From Lentzea albidocapillata subsp. violacea (lineage in GTDB: Bacteria > Actinomycetota > Actinomycetes > Mycobacteriales > Pseudonocardiaceae), in assembly GCF_900100275.1 (NCBI RefSeq), contig NZ_FNET01000001.1, forward strand, positions 434,001-498,000: 64,000 bases of DNA, given 5' to 3'. How positions within the stretch are numbered: position 1 is the first letter of the stretch; every line of letters starts with the position of its first letter. A program made the position numbers and the translations under genes. Under the pieces are notes generated by a model. It worked only from the letters and a program-made list of their open reading frames with translations. It did not search any database and was not told the DNA's origin. Below are positions 34,047-42,741 of this stretch, one piece after another.

Positions 34047-35651
34047 TCAGTCGTGCGCGGCCAGCTTGCCGCCGTCCAGGCGCAGCCGGCGGTCGATCCT
34101 CACCTCGCTCAGGAACCGTTCGTCGTGGCTGACGACGACGAACGCGCCCCGGTACGCGTTCAGCGCGCTCTCCAGCTGCCCGGCGCTGACCAGGTCGAGG
34201 TTGTTCGTCGGTTCGTCCAGCAACAGCAGCTGCGGCGCGGGTTCGGCGAACAGGACGCACGCCAGCGTGGCGCGCAGCCGTTCGCCGCCGGACAGCACGC
34301 CGACCGGCAGGTGCGCGCGGGTACCGCGGAACAGGAAGCGCGCCAGCAGGTTCATCCGTTCGGCCGGGGGCATGGCCGGGGCGAACTCGGCCAGGTTCTC
34401 CGCCACCGTGCGGGCGTCGTCGAGCAGGTCGAGTCGCTGGGACAGGTACGCGACCCGGCCGTCGGCCCGTTTCACCTCGCCGCTGTCCGGCGTGAGCGAA
34501 CCGTGCACCACCCGCAGCAGCGTCGACTTGCCGGCGCCGTTCGGGGCGGCGAGCGCGATGCGTTCCGGCCCCCGGATCGCCAGCGAGAGGTCGTCGAACA
34601 GGTCACGCACCCGGATGTCCGAGCCGAGGAACAACGTGCGGCCCGCCGGCACCGCGGTCTGTGGCAGCTCCAGGCTGATCCTCTGCTCGTCCTTCAACGC
34701 CCGTTCGGCCTGGTCGAGCTTCGAACGGGCCGCGCCGAGGCGGGCCGCGTGGGTGCCGTCCGCCTTGGCCGCGGACACCTCGGCGTTGCGTTTCATGGTG
34801 CCCGCGAAGATCTTCGGCAGTCCGGCGTTCGAGAGGTTGCGCTGCGCGTTGGACGCCCGGCGCGCGGCGCGTTCGCGGGCCTGTTGCATCTCCCGCTTCT
34901 CGCGTTTGACCTCCTGCTCGGCGCTGCGGACGTTCTTCTCGGCCACCTCGCGCTCGGCCGCCACCGCCTCCTCGTAGGAGGTGAAGTTCCCGCCGTAGAA
35001 GCGGACCTCGCCGCCGTCGAGCTCCGCGATCCGGTCCATCCGGTCGAGCAGCGCACGGTCGTGGCTCACCACGACCAGGCATCCGCGCCAGTCGTCCAGC
35101 ACGTCGTGGAGCCGGTGCCGGGCGTCCAGGTCGAGGTTGTTGGTCGGCTCGTCGAGCAGCAGCACGTCCGGCTGCTTCAGCAACTGGGCCGCGAGTCCCA
35201 GCGAGATGACCTGCCCGCCGCTCAGCGTGCCGAGCACCCGGTCGAGCGCGAGATCGCCGAGCCCGAGCCGGTCGAGCTGGGCGCGCGTGCGTTCCTCCAG
35301 GTCCCAGTCGTTGCCGATGGTGGTGAAGTGCTCCTCGCCGACGTCGCCGGACTCGACGGCACGGATGGCGCGCAGCACGTCCGCTACCCCGAGCACCTCG
35401 GCCACGGTCAGCCCGGCGGTGAGCGGGAGGTCCTGCGGGAGGTAGCCGAGGACGCCCTCGACGGACACGCTGCCCGCGGACGGCGTGAGCGTGCCCGCCA
35501 CGAGCTTGAGCAGCGTCGACTTGCCGGCACCGTTCGGGGCGACGAGACCGGTGCGCCCGCCCGGCACCGAGACGGACAGGCCGTCGAACACGGGGGTGTC
35601 GTCCGGCCAGGAGAAGGACAGGGACGACACGACGATGAATGCGTCGGACAT
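34047..35651 (-). CDS. ABC-F family ATPase (ribosome-associated type)
   Basis: The 534-residue protein has two ABC domains without membrane helices: Walker A APNGAGKST twice, signatures LSGGQ and LSGGER, and Walker B LLLDEPTNNLDL twice. A charged helical linker lies between them (EREVAEKNVRSAEQEVKREK onward). This is the ABC-F layout; such proteins act on the ribosome as translation factors or protect it from antibiotics. The first domain's signature is followed by VISLGLAAQLL. The gene is preceded by a leader region with a short ORF and hairpins, which favours an antibiotic-inducible resistance role over housekeeping. That is an inference. Confidence 0.9.
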   Translation of the reverse strand: MSDAFIVVSSLSFSWPDDTPVFDGLSVSVPGGRTGLVAPNGAGKSTLLKLVAGTLTPSAGSVSVEGVLGYLPQDLPLTAGLTVAEVLGVADVLRAIRAVESGDVGEEHFTTIGNDWDLEERTRAQLDRLGLGDLALDRVLGTLSGGQVISLGLAAQLLKQPDVLLLDEPTNNLDLDARHRLHDVLDDWRGCLVVVSHDRALLDRMDRIAELDGGEVRFYGGNFTSYEEAVAAEREVAEKNVRSAEQEVKREKREMQQARERAARRASNAQRNLSNAGLPKIFAGTMKRNAEVSAAKADGTHAARLGAARSKLDQAERALKDEQRISLELPQTAVPAGRTLFLGSDIRVRDLFDDLSLAIRGPERIALAAPNGAGKSTLLRVVHGSLTPDSGEVKRADGRVAYLSQRLDLLDDARTVAENLAEFAPAMPPAERMNLLARFLFRGTRAHLPVGVLSGGERLRATLACVLFAEPAPQLLLLDEPTNNLDLVSAGQLESALNAYRGAFVVVSHDERFLSEVRIDRRLRLDGGKLAAHD

Positions 35652-35812
35652 GGATGTGAGACCTCAAAGACGCGGAGCGGGTGGAAAAGGGGACGACTGA
35701 ACGGCCATCGCGATCGACGGCCTGTCACATCCAGGGCTCACCCTGAGATGTCGTCTTCACCCACCAGCACGTCGAGCTCCTCATCGAGGGCGGTTGATCT
35801 CACTTCCACATT
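35652..35812 (-). promoter_or_regulatory. Leader/attenuator region of ABC-F gene
   Basis: Between a TAATGT -10-like box (minus strand, about 35807-35812) and the ATG at 35651 lie a 21-codon ORF and two hairpins. One is catctcaggg/ccctggatg, overlapping the end of the small ORF. The other is ggccgtcg/cgatggcc at about 35701-35722, and a ccccttttcc run follows about 12 bases later. This resembles the attenuation leaders of antibiotic-inducible ABC-F and erm genes, where ribosome stalling on the leader peptide changes RNA folding. Confidence 0.55.
35738..35803 (-). CDS. Putative 21-residue leader peptide upstream of ABC-F
   Basis: A GTG-started frame of 21 codons on the minus strand encodes a short acidic peptide (starts MRSTALDEELD, ends EDDISG). 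It stops at 35738, inside the arm of a hairpin, and no strong ribosome site precedes it. The nearby -10 box would allow a nearly leaderless start. Its placement, size and overlap with RNA structure suggest a regulatory leader peptide. Chance cannot be ruled out. Confidence 0.45.
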   Translation of the reverse strand: MRSTALDEELDVLVGEDDISG

Positions 35813-35837
35813 AGCAGCGTGGCGGAAGGTCCGAAGA

Positions 35838-35843
35838 TAGGGT
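35838..35843 (+). promoter_or_regulatory. -10 box for leaderless patatin mRNA
   Basis: TAGGGT fits the actinobacterial TANNNT -10 pattern. It ends 7 bases before the ATG at 35851, exactly where transcription would start, so the patatin mRNA is probably leaderless. No ribosome binding site is present upstream of that ATG, consistent with this. Confidence 0.5.
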
Positions 35844-35850
35844 TTTGGAC

Positions 35851-36774
35851 ATGACGGTTCTCGAGTTGCTGCGGGAGCGCAGGCGGCAACAAAGCGTTCC
35901 AGGACAACGGAACGACGACGCGCGGCTCGTCCTGCTGGTCGAGGGCGGGAGCTCGCGCGGCGTCTACTCCAGCGGGATGACCGTCGCGATCGAACGGCTC
36001 GGGCTGCTGCCGCTGTTCGACGCCGTCTACGGCAGCTCGGCGGGATCGCTGAACGCGGCCTGGCTGCTGTGCGGCCGGGCGGACCGGAGCAAGCACGCCT
36101 GGTGGGACCCGGCCGTCATGCGCACCACCATCAACCCGAGGCGCGCGTTCAGCAGGCGTCCGGTCGTCGACACCCTGCACCTCGTCCACACCATCTACAC
36201 GGAGGTCCACCCGATGGGCTTCCAGGAGATCCTCGACAGTCCCGTCGAGTTCCACCCGATGACCACGGACGGACTCACCGGCGAGGCGGTCGACCTGCAC
36301 GGGTACGTGCGCGACCGGCTGAGCCTGCAGACCGCGCTGCGGGCGTCGGCCGCGATGCCGTTCCTCGCCGGCGACCCCGTGACGATCGACGGCCGCCCGT
36401 ACGTGGACGCGGGGCTGAGCGAGACGATTCCCGTCGGCACGGCGATCTCGCAGGGGGCGACGCACGTCGTCGCCCTGCGCACGCGGCGCGAGGACGAGTT
36501 CCTGGGCGTGCCGCCGTCCCGTGGCGAACGGTTCGTGTTGTCGCGCTGGTTCGCCCGGCACGCACCGGGAGTCGTGGCGAACTGGTTGCGCCGTGAGGAG
36601 ATCAGGGCCAAGGACGAGGAGCTGCTCGCCACCCACCCGGCCTGCCTGCAGATCCGGCCACCGCTGGGCAGTGCGGTGATCGGCCGCACGGAACGACGGC
36701 AGCGCGTCATGCAGGACGCGCTGGACGTCGGAGTGGAGGCCGCGATGAGACACCTGGGCAACGGGCACTTGTGA
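35851..36774 (+). CDS. Patatin-like phospholipase
   Basis: The 307-residue protein carries the patatin oxyanion loop VEGGSSRGVY, the nucleophile elbow GSSAG and the Asp of the catalytic dyad in DAG (YVDAGLSE). No signal peptide or membrane helix is visible, so it is a cytoplasmic lipid acyl hydrolase; related RssA/YjjU-type proteins have this size. The ATG at 35851 is preferred over a TTG two codons earlier. It is divergent from the ABC-F leader and lies 53 bp ahead of the TetR gene. Confidence 0.88.
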   Translation: MTVLELLRERRRQQSVPGQRNDDARLVLLVEGGSSRGVYSSGMTVAIERLGLLPLFDAVYGSSAGSLNAAWLLCGRADRSKHAWWDPAVMRTTINPRRAFSRRPVVDTLHLVHTIYTEVHPMGFQEILDSPVEFHPMTTDGLTGEAVDLHGYVRDRLSLQTALRASAAMPFLAGDPVTIDGRPYVDAGLSETIPVGTAISQGATHVVALRTRREDEFLGVPPSRGERFVLSRWFARHAPGVVANWLRREEIRAKDEELLATHPACLQIRPPLGSAVIGRTERRQRVMQDALDVGVEAAMRHLGNGHL

Positions 36775-36827
36775 TGACGTGCCGGGACCCCCTACGGTAT
36801 CGCTACAACTTGTTGCGAATTTGAGGG

Positions 36828-37409
36828 GTGCCGGTGGCAGGGCGTCCGCGGGATCCCGATCTCGAACAGCGGTTGCTGGCGACGGCGTGGTCGCTGCTGA
36901 CCTCGAACGGCTACGACGCGCTGACGTTGACGCAGGTCGCGGCCCAGGCGGGCGCGCACAGGACCGACGTCTACCGGCGCTGGAGCAGCAAGGTGCGGCT
37001 GGTGGCGGACGTGCTCGACGCGTACCTGCCACCCGTGCCGGACCCCGACACCGGCACGCTGCACGGTGACCTCAGGGCGTTCGCGCAGGACCTGGCGGGC
37101 GCCTGGGACGAGCCGTGGAACGACGGCCTGGTCGGCTTCCTCGCGGACCTGCGCGGCGACGCCGAGGCCGAGCGGACGTTCCGCGGCCTCGTCGTGCGCC
37201 GGTCGCAGCCGCTGGTCGACGCGATCGCACGGGCCGTGCGGCGCGGGGAGATCGCCGAGGTGCCGGAGCTGCCGTTCGTCGGCAACCTGCTGGAAGGCCC
37301 GCTGATGCACCGGCGGATGTTCGGTGGCGAGCCGATGACGCCCGAGGAGCTCGACGTGGTGACGTGGTCGGTGCACCGCCTGCTGACCGGAACCTCCGTG
37401 AAGCCATGA
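36828..37409 (+). CDS. TetR-family transcriptional regulator
   Basis: The 193-residue protein has a TetR N-terminal helix-turn-helix (residues about 12-58: LLATAWSLLTSNGYDALTLT, AAQAGAHRTDVYRRWSSK) and an all-helical ligand-binding C-terminal domain. Start is GTG at 36828, with another GTG two codons later. A short inverted repeat caac-tt-gttg near 36808 in the promoter is a possible operator. It overlaps the amidase gene by 4 bp and probably controls the four-gene operon it heads. Confidence 0.87.
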   Translation: MPVAGRPRDPDLEQRLLATAWSLLTSNGYDALTLTQVAAQAGAHRTDVYRRWSSKVRLVADVLDAYLPPVPDPDTGTLHGDLRAFAQDLAGAWDEPWNDGLVGFLADLRGDAEAERTFRGLVVRRSQPLVDAIARAVRRGEIAEVPELPFVGNLLEGPLMHRRMFGGEPMTPEELDVVTWSVHRLLTGTSVKP

Positions 37410-38803
37410 GTCTGCACGAACTCACGGCCGCGCAGCAGCTCAAGGCGTTGCGCGCCAAGGAGATCAGCTCCCGCGAACTGACCGAGCACTACCTCGCGCG
37501 CATCGAACGGCACGCCGGGCTCGGCGCGTTCGTGACGATCAACGAGAACGCGCTCGACGAGGCCGCACGCGCGGACGAACAGCTCGCCGGGGGAGACCGG
37601 GCGGCGCTGCTCGGACTGCCGCTGGGCATCAAGGACCTCGCCGCGACCGCGGGCATCCGCACGACGTTCGGGTCGGCGGCGCTGGCGGAGTTCGTGCCGC
37701 GGGAGGACTCCTGGACGGTCGGGCTGCTGCGGCGGGCCGGCGCGGTCGTGCTGGGCAAGACGAACACGTCGGAGTTCGGCGCGACCTGTTACACCGAGAA
37801 CGACGTCACCCCGAATCCGGCCGTGACCCCTTACGCCCCAACGCGTTACTCGAGCGGTTCCAGCGGTGGAGCGGCCACGGCGGTCGCGGCGGGCCTGCTG
37901 CCCGTGGCGCACGCCAGCGACGGCGCCGGATCGATCCGCACACCCGCGGCGACCTGCCACCTGGTCGGGATGAAACCGAGCCGCGGCCTGGTGAGCCCGG
38001 CGCCCGCCACGTCGTTCCTCCTCACGAGCACCGAGGGTCCGATGGCGAGAACGGTCGAGGACGCGGCACTCCTACTGGACGTGATGGCGTCTCCCGCGCC
38101 CGGCGACCTGTACGGGTGGCGCAACGACGGCAGCTTCGCCTCGGCCTTGACACTCCAGCGTCGGCTCAAGGTCGCGATGTGGACGGACAGCGGCACCGAC
38201 GAGGACACCGACCCGCAGGCCGAACTGGCCGTGCGGCGGGCCGCGGAGGTCCTCACCGGACTCGGTCACGACGTGCGGGAGATCCCGTTGCCGTGGCGCT
38301 GGGACTGGCACATGCGGCGGGCGGTCACGCACTGGTTCGCCTACCAGGTCGCCGCCGTGGTCGGAAACACGGTGTCGCCGCCGCGGATTCCCCTGCTCCG
38401 GCCCTACACGCGGCACCTGCTCGCCACGAACGAGACCTTGAACGTCCAGAGCGTTGTCGCGGCCCAGGCGGTGCTCGCCCGCTACGCCAGCGCGTTCCTC
38501 GCCGCGGTGGACGACTACGACGTCGTGCTGACACCCACGACCAACGGCCCGCCGGTCCCGATCGGCTACTACACCGGCGACGAGGCCGACCTGATGCTGA
38601 AGTGGTCCTGCCACACGCCGTGGGCCAACCTCGCCGGAGTACCCGCGATCTCACTTCCGTCGCATGTGGACGGTGACGGGCTGCCGCACGGCGTGCACCT
38701 CGTCGGCCGCGCCCGCCGTGACGCCGAACTGCTCGCTCTCGCCGCACAGCTGGAAAGCGCGGCGCTGTGGGACGAGCTCCACCCGCCGAGCTGGCACCAG
38801 TGA
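37406..38803 (+). CDS. Amidase-signature enzyme 1
   Basis: The 465-residue protein has the amidase-signature catalytic elements: Lys in LGIKDLAA, the Gly/Ser-rich SSGSSGGAATA and the nucleophilic serine region DGAGSIRTPA. It also has the family C-terminal GVHLVG segment. The enzymes hydrolyse amide bonds; GatA-type partners (GatB, GatC) are absent, so a catabolic amidase is likely. ATG at 37406 overlaps the TetR stop. It is paralogous to the amidase two genes downstream. Confidence 0.88.
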   Translation: MSLHELTAAQQLKALRAKEISSRELTEHYLARIERHAGLGAFVTINENALDEAARADEQLAGGDRAALLGLPLGIKDLAATAGIRTTFGSAALAEFVPREDSWTVGLLRRAGAVVLGKTNTSEFGATCYTENDVTPNPAVTPYAPTRYSSGSSGGAATAVAAGLLPVAHASDGAGSIRTPAATCHLVGMKPSRGLVSPAPATSFLLTSTEGPMARTVEDAALLLDVMASPAPGDLYGWRNDGSFASALTLQRRLKVAMWTDSGTDEDTDPQAELAVRRAAEVLTGLGHDVREIPLPWRWDWHMRRAVTHWFAYQVAAVVGNTVSPPRIPLLRPYTRHLLATNETLNVQSVVAAQAVLARYASAFLAAVDDYDVVLTPTTNGPPVPIGYYTGDEADLMLKWSCHTPWANLAGVPAISLPSHVDGDGLPHGVHLVGRARRDAELLALAAQLESAALWDELHPPSWHQ

Positions 38804-38814
38804 AAGGCCTCGCG

Positions 38815-39666
38815 ATGCTGGAGAAGTTCGTCACGCTCCCGGACGGCCGGGGAATCCGCGCGGTCACGGCGGGGGAGGGTCCCGGCCCGTTGATCGTCTT
38901 CGAGGCCGGGATGAGCGCGCCCGGTTCGACCTGGATCCACACCCAGCGTGAGGTGAGCGCCCGCTACCGCACGCTGTCCTACGACCGCGCCGGCTACGGC
39001 GGCAGCGATGTCGACCCGCACGACCGCACGCTCGACCGGATCGTGGACGACCTGACCTCGCTGCTCGACGCGCTCGGCGAGACCGAGCCGGTGCTGCTGG
39101 TCGGGCACAGCTGGGGCGGCCCGATCATCCGCGTGTTCGCCGACCGGTACCCGCGGCGCGTGGCCGGGATGGTGTTCGTGGACGCGACCCTCGCCGAGAT
39201 CATGTCGACGCGCAACGCCAAGGTCGCGGCGCGGTTCTTCGGCTTCATGGCGGTGCTGGCCCGCCTGGGAGCCAAGGGGCTGATCAGGCGGCAGACGTTC
39301 CGCAACGGCGTGTCGCCGGAGATCTCCGCGGCCGACGTGGAGACCATGACGAACGACTACGCGACCGTGCGGGCGATGAAGGCGGGCAGCCGGGAGGCGC
39401 TGCAGATCGCGTCCGCCCTGCCGGTGATGCGCCGGGTGCAGGCGGCGGGCACCCCGGACGTGCCCACGGTCTGCCTGCAGGCAGGGCTGGTCGAGCGGGG
39501 GATGGCCAAGTGGCGCCCGCAGTTCAACCGGTACGCGGCCGACCTGATGGACGCCGTCCCGCGCGGCAGGATGGTCGTCGTCGAGGACGCCGGGCACCTC
39601 ATCCCGCAGGAGAACCCGGCTGTGGTGCGGGAGATCGTGTTCGGCGTGGCCGAGCAGCTACCTTGA
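38815..39666 (+). CDS. Alpha/beta-hydrolase
   Basis: The 283-residue protein has the nucleophile elbow GHSWGG, an oxyanion-side segment FEAGMSAPGSTW, YDRAGYGGS and a C-terminal GHLIPQENP with the catalytic His. This is an esterase/acylamide-type fold with a cap region. I prefer the ATG at 38815 (aaagg site) over a GTG at 38800 that overlaps the amidase stop. It lies between two amidases in the TetR-led operon, suggesting stepwise breakdown of an ester or amide compound. Confidence 0.85.
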   Translation: MLEKFVTLPDGRGIRAVTAGEGPGPLIVFEAGMSAPGSTWIHTQREVSARYRTLSYDRAGYGGSDVDPHDRTLDRIVDDLTSLLDALGETEPVLLVGHSWGGPIIRVFADRYPRRVAGMVFVDATLAEIMSTRNAKVAARFFGFMAVLARLGAKGLIRRQTFRNGVSPEISAADVETMTNDYATVRAMKAGSREALQIASALPVMRRVQAAGTPDVPTVCLQAGLVERGMAKWRPQFNRYAADLMDAVPRGRMVVVEDAGHLIPQENPAVVREIVFGVAEQLP

Positions 39667-39670
39667 GCCC

Positions 39671-41143
39671 GTGGACTTCGACGAGTACCGGAAGTACGAC
39701 GCCACCGGGCTGGCCCGGCTCGTCGCGGACAGGCACGTGTCCGCGGCCGAACTCCTCGCGGTGGCGAGGGAACGCGCCGCGGAGGTCAACCCCCGGCTCA
39801 ACGCGATCGTCCGGGACGTTCCGGCCGAACCGTCCGACGCCCTCACCGGTCCGTTCGCCGGGGTGCCGTTCCTGATCAAGGACCTCGGCCAGGACTACGC
39901 GGGCCTGCCGACCTCGAACGGGTCGCGCTCGTTGAAGGCGCTGAAGGTCGCCGCGCACTCGACCGTCGTCCAGCGCTGGGTCGACGCCGGCCTGGTGATC
40001 TTCGGCAAGACCAACCTGCCGGAGTTCGGCGCCAAGGCGATCAGCGAGTCGGCCGTCTGGGGCCCGGCGCGCAATCCCTGGGATCTGGAACGGACCCCCG
40101 GCGGTTCGTCGGGCGGCTCGGCGGCCGCGGTCGCCGCCGGGATCGTGCCCTGCGCGGGCGCGAACGACGGTGGTGGCTCGACCCGGATCCCGGCGGCGTG
40201 CTGCGGGCTCGTCGGGCTGAAGCCGGGACGTGGCCTCACGCCGTTCGGGCCGGAGACCGCCGAGATGATGCACGGCGCGGCGGTGCAGGGCGTCGTCTCC
40301 CGCACGGTCCGCGACACGGCCGCGATGCTCGACGTCATCTGCGGTGGTGAGCCGGCCGGGCCGTACTCGCCCGCGCTGCCGCCGGAGTCGTTCGCGTCGT
40401 ACGTCGGCCAGGCTCCCGGCACGCTCCGGATCGGCGTGCGGGTGCCGTCGGCGATCAACCCGGACCCGCATCCCGAGGCGGTCGCGGCCGTCGCGTCGGC
40501 CGTCCGCGTGCTGACCGATCTCGGGCACCACGTGGAGGAACTGCCGCAGGCGCCGTTCGACGACGCGGTGCTGGCCAAGGACTTCCTGCTGACGTGGTTC
40601 GTGAACCTCGCGTGGAAGGTCGCCGACGCGAAGCGCCTGACCGGGGCGCCGGACGTCGCGTTCGAACGCGACACGCTGCTCATGGCCGCCCTGGGACGGG
40701 CCACGAGCAGCGTCGACTATGTGGACGCGGTGCAGCGGCGGCACGAGCACACCCGCCGCCTCAGCACCTACTTCGAGTCCTACGACCTGCTGCTGACGCC
40801 GACGCTCGCGACCCCGCCGCCCAAGGTCGGCCAGTTCGACCTGCCGGTGTCGTTGCAACGTGCCACCGACGTGCTGCTCAAGACGGGCACGGCCCGGTTC
40901 CTCAAGCACACGAAGATCGTCGACGACATGATCAGGGACAACCTCGGCTGGGTGCCGTACACGCAGCTCGCGAACATCACCGGCCGCCCCGCCCTCTCGC
41001 TGCCGCTGCACTGGACGGCGGACGGGCTGCCGCTGGGCGTCCAGTTCGTCGCGCCGCTCGCGGGGGAGGCGTTGCTGATCAAGCTCGCGGCGCAGCTGGA
41101 AGAGGCGCTGCCGTGGTTCGATCGCGTGCCGGTCATGAACTGA
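39671..41143 (+). CDS. Amidase-signature enzyme 2
   Basis: The 490-residue protein shows the full amidase triad context: PFLIKDLGQDY (Lys), TPGGSSGGSAAA (cis-Ser) and NDGGGSTRIPA (nucleophile Ser). The C-terminus has GVQFVAPLAGE. Start is GTG at 39671, four bases after the hydrolase stop. It is closer to 6-aminohexanoate-dimer-hydrolase-like and aliphatic amidases than to GatA, but the substrate is not determined. Its 3' end overlaps the convergent hydrolase by 11 bp. Confidence 0.88.
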   Translation: MDFDEYRKYDATGLARLVADRHVSAAELLAVARERAAEVNPRLNAIVRDVPAEPSDALTGPFAGVPFLIKDLGQDYAGLPTSNGSRSLKALKVAAHSTVVQRWVDAGLVIFGKTNLPEFGAKAISESAVWGPARNPWDLERTPGGSSGGSAAAVAAGIVPCAGANDGGGSTRIPAACCGLVGLKPGRGLTPFGPETAEMMHGAAVQGVVSRTVRDTAAMLDVICGGEPAGPYSPALPPESFASYVGQAPGTLRIGVRVPSAINPDPHPEAVAAVASAVRVLTDLGHHVEELPQAPFDDAVLAKDFLLTWFVNLAWKVADAKRLTGAPDVAFERDTLLMAALGRATSSVDYVDAVQRRHEHTRRLSTYFESYDLLLTPTLATPPPKVGQFDLPVSLQRATDVLLKTGTARFLKHTKIVDDMIRDNLGWVPYTQLANITGRPALSLPLHWTADGLPLGVQFVAPLAGEALLIKLAAQLEEALPWFDRVPVMN

Positions 41144-42086
41144 GGAAGGCCAGCAGTTCGGTGGTGACGAACTGCGGATTCTCCTCGACCAGCCAATGTC
41201 CCGCCTTCGGGACGTCGAGCGTGCGCACGATGTTCGTCATCCGCGGTGCGGCCGTGCCCTTGATCGCCTCGGCCTGCCCCTCCGCGGCCATGACCAGGGC
41301 CGGGGTCTGCACTGGCCGGGCTGCCTCGGTGTCGCGGACGTCCTGGTCGAGCGCGCGGTACAGCTCGAAGCCGTTCGACAGCGCCAAGCTGTAGGTGCGC
41401 GCGTACTCGTCGATCTCGTCGTCGGCGAACGGGGATTTCGTCGACGTGCCGCCGAACGCGCTGCCCTGGTAGGAGACCTGCGGGTAGAAGAGCTTCAGGT
41501 AGTCGCGGACGTCGTTCCGGACGATCGCCTCGGGGACGCTGGGCTGCGAGTGGAACGCGATGTGCCAGCTGAGCGTGCGGTAGGTGCGCGCGTCGATCGC
41601 CGGACCCGGTAGCGGCAGGTCGAGGTAGCCCAGCCGGGCGGTGTCCTCGGGGAACTGGCTGGCGTACTGGAACGCGACGGCCGCGCCGAGGTCGTGGCCG
41701 ACGACGGAGGCGTTCCGCAGGCCGAGCCGGCTGGTCAGCGCGTGGACGTACCGCGCGAGGGTGGCCTTGTCGTAACCCTTGGGCGTGCCGGTGCTGTCGC
41801 CGAGTCCGGGCAGGTCGAGCGCGTAGACGGTGTGGCGTTCGGCGAGCGCGGGCATGATCGGCCACCAGCCGTACCAGGTCTGCGGCCAGCCATGGATCAG
41901 CACGACCGGGCTGCCGCTGCCGCCCGTCACGTAGTGCATCCGCACGCCCTCGACGTCGGCGAACTCGTGCCGGAAGGTCTTCTGAAAGGCCGGGTCGTTC
42001 TGGGTGACAGCGGCGTGCGCCGGGGTCTCCGGGGGCGTCGCACAGGCGGTGATCAGGAGCAGCAGGGCGAGTACGAGGCGTTTCAT
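41133..42086 (-). CDS. Epoxide-hydrolase-like alpha/beta-hydrolase lipoprotein
   Basis: The 317-residue protein starts with a lipoprotein signal (lipobox ITAC). It has HGWPQTWYGW (oxyanion HGxP), the Asp nucleophile elbow GHDLGA and GHWLVEENP (His), matching epoxide hydrolases and related haloalkane/haloacid enzymes. An extracytoplasmic location is predicted, unusual for this family. The ATG at 42086 fits the lipoprotein signal; the long upstream extension does not. It is divergent from the XRE-cupin regulator, with palindromic operators between them. Confidence 0.83.
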   Translation of the reverse strand: MKRLVLALLLLITACATPPETPAHAAVTQNDPAFQKTFRHEFADVEGVRMHYVTGGSGSPVVLIHGWPQTWYGWWPIMPALAERHTVYALDLPGLGDSTGTPKGYDKATLARYVHALTSRLGLRNASVVGHDLGAAVAFQYASQFPEDTARLGYLDLPLPGPAIDARTYRTLSWHIAFHSQPSVPEAIVRNDVRDYLKLFYPQVSYQGSAFGGTSTKSPFADDEIDEYARTYSLALSNGFELYRALDQDVRDTEAARPVQTPALVMAAEGQAEAIKGTAAPRMTNIVRTLDVPKAGHWLVEENPQFVTTELLAFLSS

Positions 42087-42107
42087 GCGACCAGCTTGGG
42101 TCGTGAT

Positions 42108-42144
42108 TGCCATATCTGGCACGAAAACTTGCCAGTGTGGCAAG
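42108..42144. promoter_or_regulatory. Two palindromic operators between divergent genes
   Basis: TGCCA-tatc-TGGCA (42108-42121) and CTTGCCA-gtg-TGGCAAG (42128-42144) are perfect inverted repeats sharing the TGCCA/TGGCA core, about 21 bp apart (two helical turns) centre to centre. They lie 10-22 bp from the GTG of the XRE-cupin regulator and upstream of the hydrolase. The regulator itself is the likely ligand. Confidence 0.75.
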
Positions 42145-42153
42145 CTCGGCCTG

Positions 42154-42741
42154 GTGAACCGCGAAACCGAAGACGTTCTCGACGGGGTGGGCGCGCGGCT
42201 GCGGACGTTGCGCCGGCACCGCGGCATCACCCTCGCCGACCTCGCGACGACCACGGGGATCTCGGAGAGCACCCTGTCCCGGCTGGAGAGCGGGCAGCGC
42301 CGGGCGACGCTGGAACTGCTGCTACCGCTGTCGCGCGTCTACGACGTGCCGCTGGACGACCTCGTCGGTGCCCCGCGGACCGGCGATCCGCGCATCCACC
42401 TCAAGCCGATCCACAAGTACGGCATGACGTTCGTGCCGTTGTCGCGGCGGCCGGGCGGGGTGCAGTCGTTCAAGATGCTCATCCCGGCCGTGCCGGAACC
42501 GCTGGCACCCACTCTGCGGACGCACGACGGGTTCGAGTGGCTCTACGTCCTCAATGGACGGTTGCGGCTGGTGCTCGACGACCTCGACCTGACGTTGCCG
42601 CCCGGCGAGGCCGCCGAGTTCGACACCTCGAAGCCGCACTGGCTGGGCAGCGCGGACGGCGGCGCGGTCGAACTGCTGATCCTGTTCGATCCCCAGGGGG
42701 TGCGCACGCACGTCCACGCCGACCGGATCAGCTCCGGTTGA
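42154..42741 (+). CDS. XRE-cupin transcriptional regulator
   Basis: The 195-residue protein has an N-terminal XRE helix-turn-helix (LRTLRRHRGITLADLATTTG, then ISESTLSRLESGQRRATLE) and a C-terminal cupin barrel with RTHDGFEWLYVLNGRLRLVL, LPPGEAAEFD and PHWLG. Such proteins sense small ligands through the cupin and usually control a neighbouring metabolic gene. Start GTG 42154 lies just after the palindromic operators. The divergent hydrolase is the probable target, and autoregulation is likely. Confidence 0.87.
   Translation: MNRETEDVLDGVGARLRTLRRHRGITLADLATTTGISESTLSRLESGQRRATLELLLPLSRVYDVPLDDLVGAPRTGDPRIHLKPIHKYGMTFVPLSRRPGGVQSFKMLIPAVPEPLAPTLRTHDGFEWLYVLNGRLRLVLDDLDLTLPPGEAAEFDTSKPHWLGSADGGAVELLILFDPQGVRTHVHADRISSG

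Noticed and set aside
33816-35840. 674-codon plus-strand frame
   Set aside because: Antisense to the ABC-F gene, whose Walker motifs are intact.
37406-38803. GatA subunit of the tRNA amidotransferase
   Set aside because: No gatB or gatC nearby, and a TetR-led operon with a second amidase and a hydrolase points to catabolism.
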